Assembly: GCA_964393115.1 (NCBI GenBank)
Contig: CAYMST010000066.1
Span: 1 to 19,668, forward strand
Direction of reading: 5' to 3'
Length of the DNA stretch: 19,668 nucleotides
Source of the DNA: CAYMST01 sp964393115
Lineage (GTDB): Bacteria; Bacteroidota; Bacteroidia; Cytophagales; Cyclobacteriaceae
In this document: piece by piece, positions 17,764-19,668 of the stretch
Numbering within the stretch: the stretch's first letter is position 1
How the letters are laid out: each line of letters starts with the position of its first letter
Notes under the pieces: model-generated
What the model saw: the letters and a program-made list of their open reading frames with translations, nothing else
The model's database searches: none
Told to the model about the DNA's origin: nothing
Made by a program: the position numbers and the translations under genes

Positions 17764-18896
17764 AACTTATCGATTATCATTTTCCTTCCCCCATTCATCA
17801 TAACATCGATTTGATAGTATTTACCAGATTTCGAAATACTAGGATGTAAATCACATCTGGTTTTCTTAGTGTAAAATGCTGGATGACTAACTTCAAGAAT
17901 TAATTCATTTGAACTATCAGTCAAATCGATTGTATACAACTTCTCTCTCAGAAACCTGTCTGGGTATGTATCCGTAATGATTCTATTTCGGTCAATAAAA
18001 CTTGGATGTCCATCATTTTCCGTCGTAAGGGCAATTGAACATGACATATTCGAAATACTATATAAATAGTAGCCCGCTACACCCTTCATCTTACCCCAAA
18101 ATATAAATGAATCGTCATCCCTCCAGCTGCAATGACTTAACAATTCATTTTCAATTAATAAGTTAATTTCTTTATCTTCAATTGAATAATAAAATAGATT
18201 ATCAAAACGTCTGCTCTCTTTTTCAAAACGAAGCATAAAAATAAATCCCTTTCCATCAGGTTTAATAAGAAAATGATTTATATGATGGTTTATAGCGTTT
18301 GCATATTCATGTTTTAATTTCTTAATGCAATCTTCAATTTCAAAAAGAACCTTACTTGTACTATTATTCATATTTACAAGAAGTAACTCTTGTAAATTTC
18401 GAGTGTCGGGTAAGTCATAACCATATTCCGTCCCCATAAGTTTTAAATGGTAGTAATTAATGGATAAAAAATATTCTCCATTATGCATAACTTGAATTGG
18501 AAAATTGTAGTTTGAACTTTTTCCCGAATTTACATCGTAAAGCACTGAAACATACTTTTCTTCCTTATCATCATACTTATTGTAGATAATCTTCGAATCA
18601 TCAACCCATTGAAGCCTCGAACCTTGTTGAAAATTCCAAGCTTTAGTATTTCCAACTTTGGTTACCTCCTTAGTCTTTGCATCAATCATTAGAATATCCA
18701 CTTCTGCCCTTCCCTTCTCTTTAAGTCCATGTGCCAGAACAGTGCTTTCAACGGAATTAAAGGAGCTTATATCATAATACCCAAAAAAAACATCAGAATA
18801 CCTATCATCCTTAACAAAATCATGGGATTTTTTTCTAAACAGAAAGTAGCCAAAGGAAAGTATCGTTTTAATAAGATTAACTATTAATTCTTTCAT
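17760..18896 (-). CDS. Uncharacterised probable beta-propeller protein of the polysaccharide operon
   Basis: No named function can be given. The 378-aa protein begins with a short basic/hydrophobic stretch (residues 4-20, then RKK) that lacks a signal-peptidase site and could be a membrane anchor or amphipathic helix. The rest is short beta-strand blocks with repeated blade-like phrases: IDAKTKEVTKVG (71-82), YDVNSGKSSNYN (120-131), YSIEDKEINLL (237-247), YTIDLTDSSNELILEV (321-336). These suggest a propeller of about six blades. Conserved-looking motifs are FGYYDISSFN (38-47), AWNFQQGSRLQW (86-97), HHINHF (204-209), SHCSWRDDD (254-262), NDGHPSF (294-300), DTYPD (309-313) and CDLHPSIS (348-355). 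Histidines near blade edges with HP-S and PDG phrases recall oligogalacturonate lyase (PL22) and TolB-like propellers, without proving that fold or activity. It overlaps both neighbours by 4 bp, so it is made together with the glycosyltransferases. Confidence 0.8.
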   Translation of the reverse strand: MKELIVNLIKTILSFGYFLFRKKSHDFVKDDRYSDVFFGYYDISSFNSVESTVLAHGLKEKGRAEVDILMIDAKTKEVTKVGNTKAWNFQQGSRLQWVDDSKIIYNKYDDKEEKYVSVLYDVNSGKSSNYNFPIQVMHNGEYFLSINYYHLKLMGTEYGYDLPDTRNLQELLLVNMNNSTSKVLFEIEDCIKKLKHEYANAINHHINHFLIKPDGKGFIFMLRFEKESRRFDNLFYYSIEDKEINLLIENELLSHCSWRDDDSFIFWGKMKGVAGYYLYSISNMSCSIALTTENDGHPSFIDRNRIITDTYPDRFLREKLYTIDLTDSSNELILEVSHPAFYTKKTRCDLHPSISKSGKYYQIDVMMNGGRKMIIDKL

Positions 18897-19668
18897 CGGT
18901 CAAGACCTAAAAGATTATTATTCTTAAACACTAAGTATTCACCCATTAAAATTAATTCAAAATCATAGTTGGCTATAGTTTTAAACACCTGTTGACTTGC
19001 CCCGGGCGAAATATAGTCATGAACTTCGACTAATATTACCTTACTTCGAGATATCCAGTTTTCATAGTTACTCTTAAATAAATCCTTTTCAGAACCTTCA
19101 ATATCAATTTTAAGTATATCTATTGACTCTAATTGGTTACTTTCCAATATTTCATCAATGGTTATTGTGTTAATAACCTCCTCTGATTCAGAAGATCCTG
19201 CTTCGGAAGATACTGCGAATCCCCAGTTTCCCGTGCCGCGATCTTTTAAGAACATCTTCTTCTTTTCGTTCCAAAGTGCGGCTTTATGCAAGTTAAATCT
19301 TGGATAATTCAGGTTCTTTTCCAAAATAGAATAATTGCTGTCTTCCGGTTCTATTGAATGAATCTGAGCAGAAGGGAATTTGGAAGCTAAATAAATAGAA
19401 GATAAACCAATATTAGCACCGGCATCGATAATTGTATTTATTTCAAAGTCACATGTCTCTATTAGTTTCTTGAATTCTTCTTCCAAAATTATTTGGTCAA
19501 GCACATGAATATCAGTAGTCCCAAACCGGATGTAAAACTTATTACTCCACCCATCTATGGACAAATAGGAGACGGATGTCGATCCTAAAAATCTATAGGT
19601 CAAATATTTAACTGCGGAAGCAAACGAAAGCTTATTAAAAATTTTTGAAAGCTTATTTAATATCTTAA
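18893..19668 (-). CDS. FkbM-family methyltransferase, 5' end beyond the window
   Basis: A SAM-dependent methyltransferase of the FkbM family, typically O-methylating a sugar or similar hydroxyl. Motifs are IDAGANIGLSSIYL (motif I, SAM binding), HSIEPEDSN (motif II acidic residue), DILKIDIEGSE (family hallmark) and LVEVHDY. The frame stays open to the right edge: 21 codons upstream of the first possible start (TTG at 19603) read KILNKLSKIFNKLSF and onward with no ATG and no stop. The real start is therefore almost certainly past 19668, and the TTG is an internal leucine. The visible part is 257 codons plus stop. The stop overlaps the next ATG (ATGA). In context it would methylate a residue of the polysaccharide; the acceptor is unknown. 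Confidence 0.9.
   Translation of the reverse strand, partial: KILNKLSKIFNKLSFASAVKYLTYRFLGSTSVSYLSIDGWSNKFYIRFGTTDIHVLDQIILEEEFKKLIETCDFEINTIIDAGANIGLSSIYLASKFPSAQIHSIEPEDSNYSILEKNLNYPRFNLHKAALWNEKKKMFLKDRGTGNWGFAVSSEAGSSESEEVINTITIDEILESNQLESIDILKIDIEGSEKDLFKSNYENWISRSKVILVEVHDYISPGASQQVFKTIANYDFELILMGEYLVFKNNNLLGLDR

Larger units (their letters stand above)
10389..19668 (-). other. Part of an exopolysaccharide/capsule/O-antigen gene cluster
   Basis: Nine consecutive minus-strand genes with gaps of at most about 100 bp and several stop/start overlaps (ATGA at 18893-18896 and 16290-16293, GTGA at 17760-17763, 10 bp at 15130-15139, 26 bp at 13964-13989). They encode two GT4 and one GT2 glycosyltransferases, the initiating polyprenyl-phosphate sugar transferase, a probable Wzy polymerase, two acyl/acetyltransferases, an FkbM methyltransferase and a propeller-like protein. 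This content fits a Wzx/Wzy-dependent pathway. Wzx, polysaccharide export and chain-length proteins are absent and would lie beyond the right edge or elsewhere. No promoter or terminator for the operon was found inside the window. Confidence 0.88.

Overview
The window looks like chromosomal DNA of a member of the Bacteroidota, most likely a marine or free-living member of the Cytophagales. The evidence is a TonB-dependent receptor with an N-terminal carboxypeptidase-regulatory-like domain, a dihydroorotase with the DDQVHFREPG signature I associate with this phylum, a promoter matching the Bacteroidota consensus (TTG, 19 nt, TAAATTTG), near absence of Shine-Dalgarno sequences, and an A+T-rich base composition. 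The genus cannot be fixed from this sequence.

Left part (1-8923, all minus strand). A TonB-dependent receptor without a SusD partner ends at a strong bidirectional terminator (157-197). It is preceded by a stand-alone MoxR-type AAA+ ATPase with its own predicted promoter, then full-length single-chain glycine dehydrogenase (gcvP), then a DEAD-box RNA helicase of the RhlE type. Between gcvP and the ATPase gene is a 300-bp non-coding stretch with three consecutive hairpins, one of them a hairpin nested inside a second perfect inverted repeat. It may be a dispersed intergenic repeat as well as the gcvP terminator.

Middle (9064-10392, plus strand). A dihydroorotase (pyrC) is the only plus-strand gene. 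It diverges from the helicase gene and runs tail to tail into the polysaccharide cluster, overlapping its last gene by 4 bp.

Right part (10389-19668, all minus strand). This is part of an exopolysaccharide, capsule or O-antigen operon that continues beyond the right edge. In transcription order it encodes an FkbM-type methyltransferase (5' end cut off by the window), an uncharacterised probable beta-propeller protein, a GT2 glycosyltransferase, a hexapeptide-repeat O-acetyltransferase, a GT4 glycosyltransferase, a probable Wzy polymerase, a membrane acyltransferase (family 3), a second GT4 glycosyltransferase and, last, the polyprenyl-phosphate sugar-1-phosphate transferase that starts the lipid-linked unit. 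Most genes overlap by 4-26 bp or are a few bases apart, so they are probably co-transcribed and translationally coupled. Together they would build, decorate (O-acetylate, O-methylate) and polymerise a lipid-linked oligosaccharide. A Wzx flippase and export proteins are not in the window. The distal part of this operon is visibly more A+T-rich than the housekeeping genes.

The most interesting item is the propeller-like protein at 17760-18896. It has no assigned activity but carries several histidine-containing motifs that look like an active site. No tRNA, rRNA, CRISPR array, transposase or integrase was seen.
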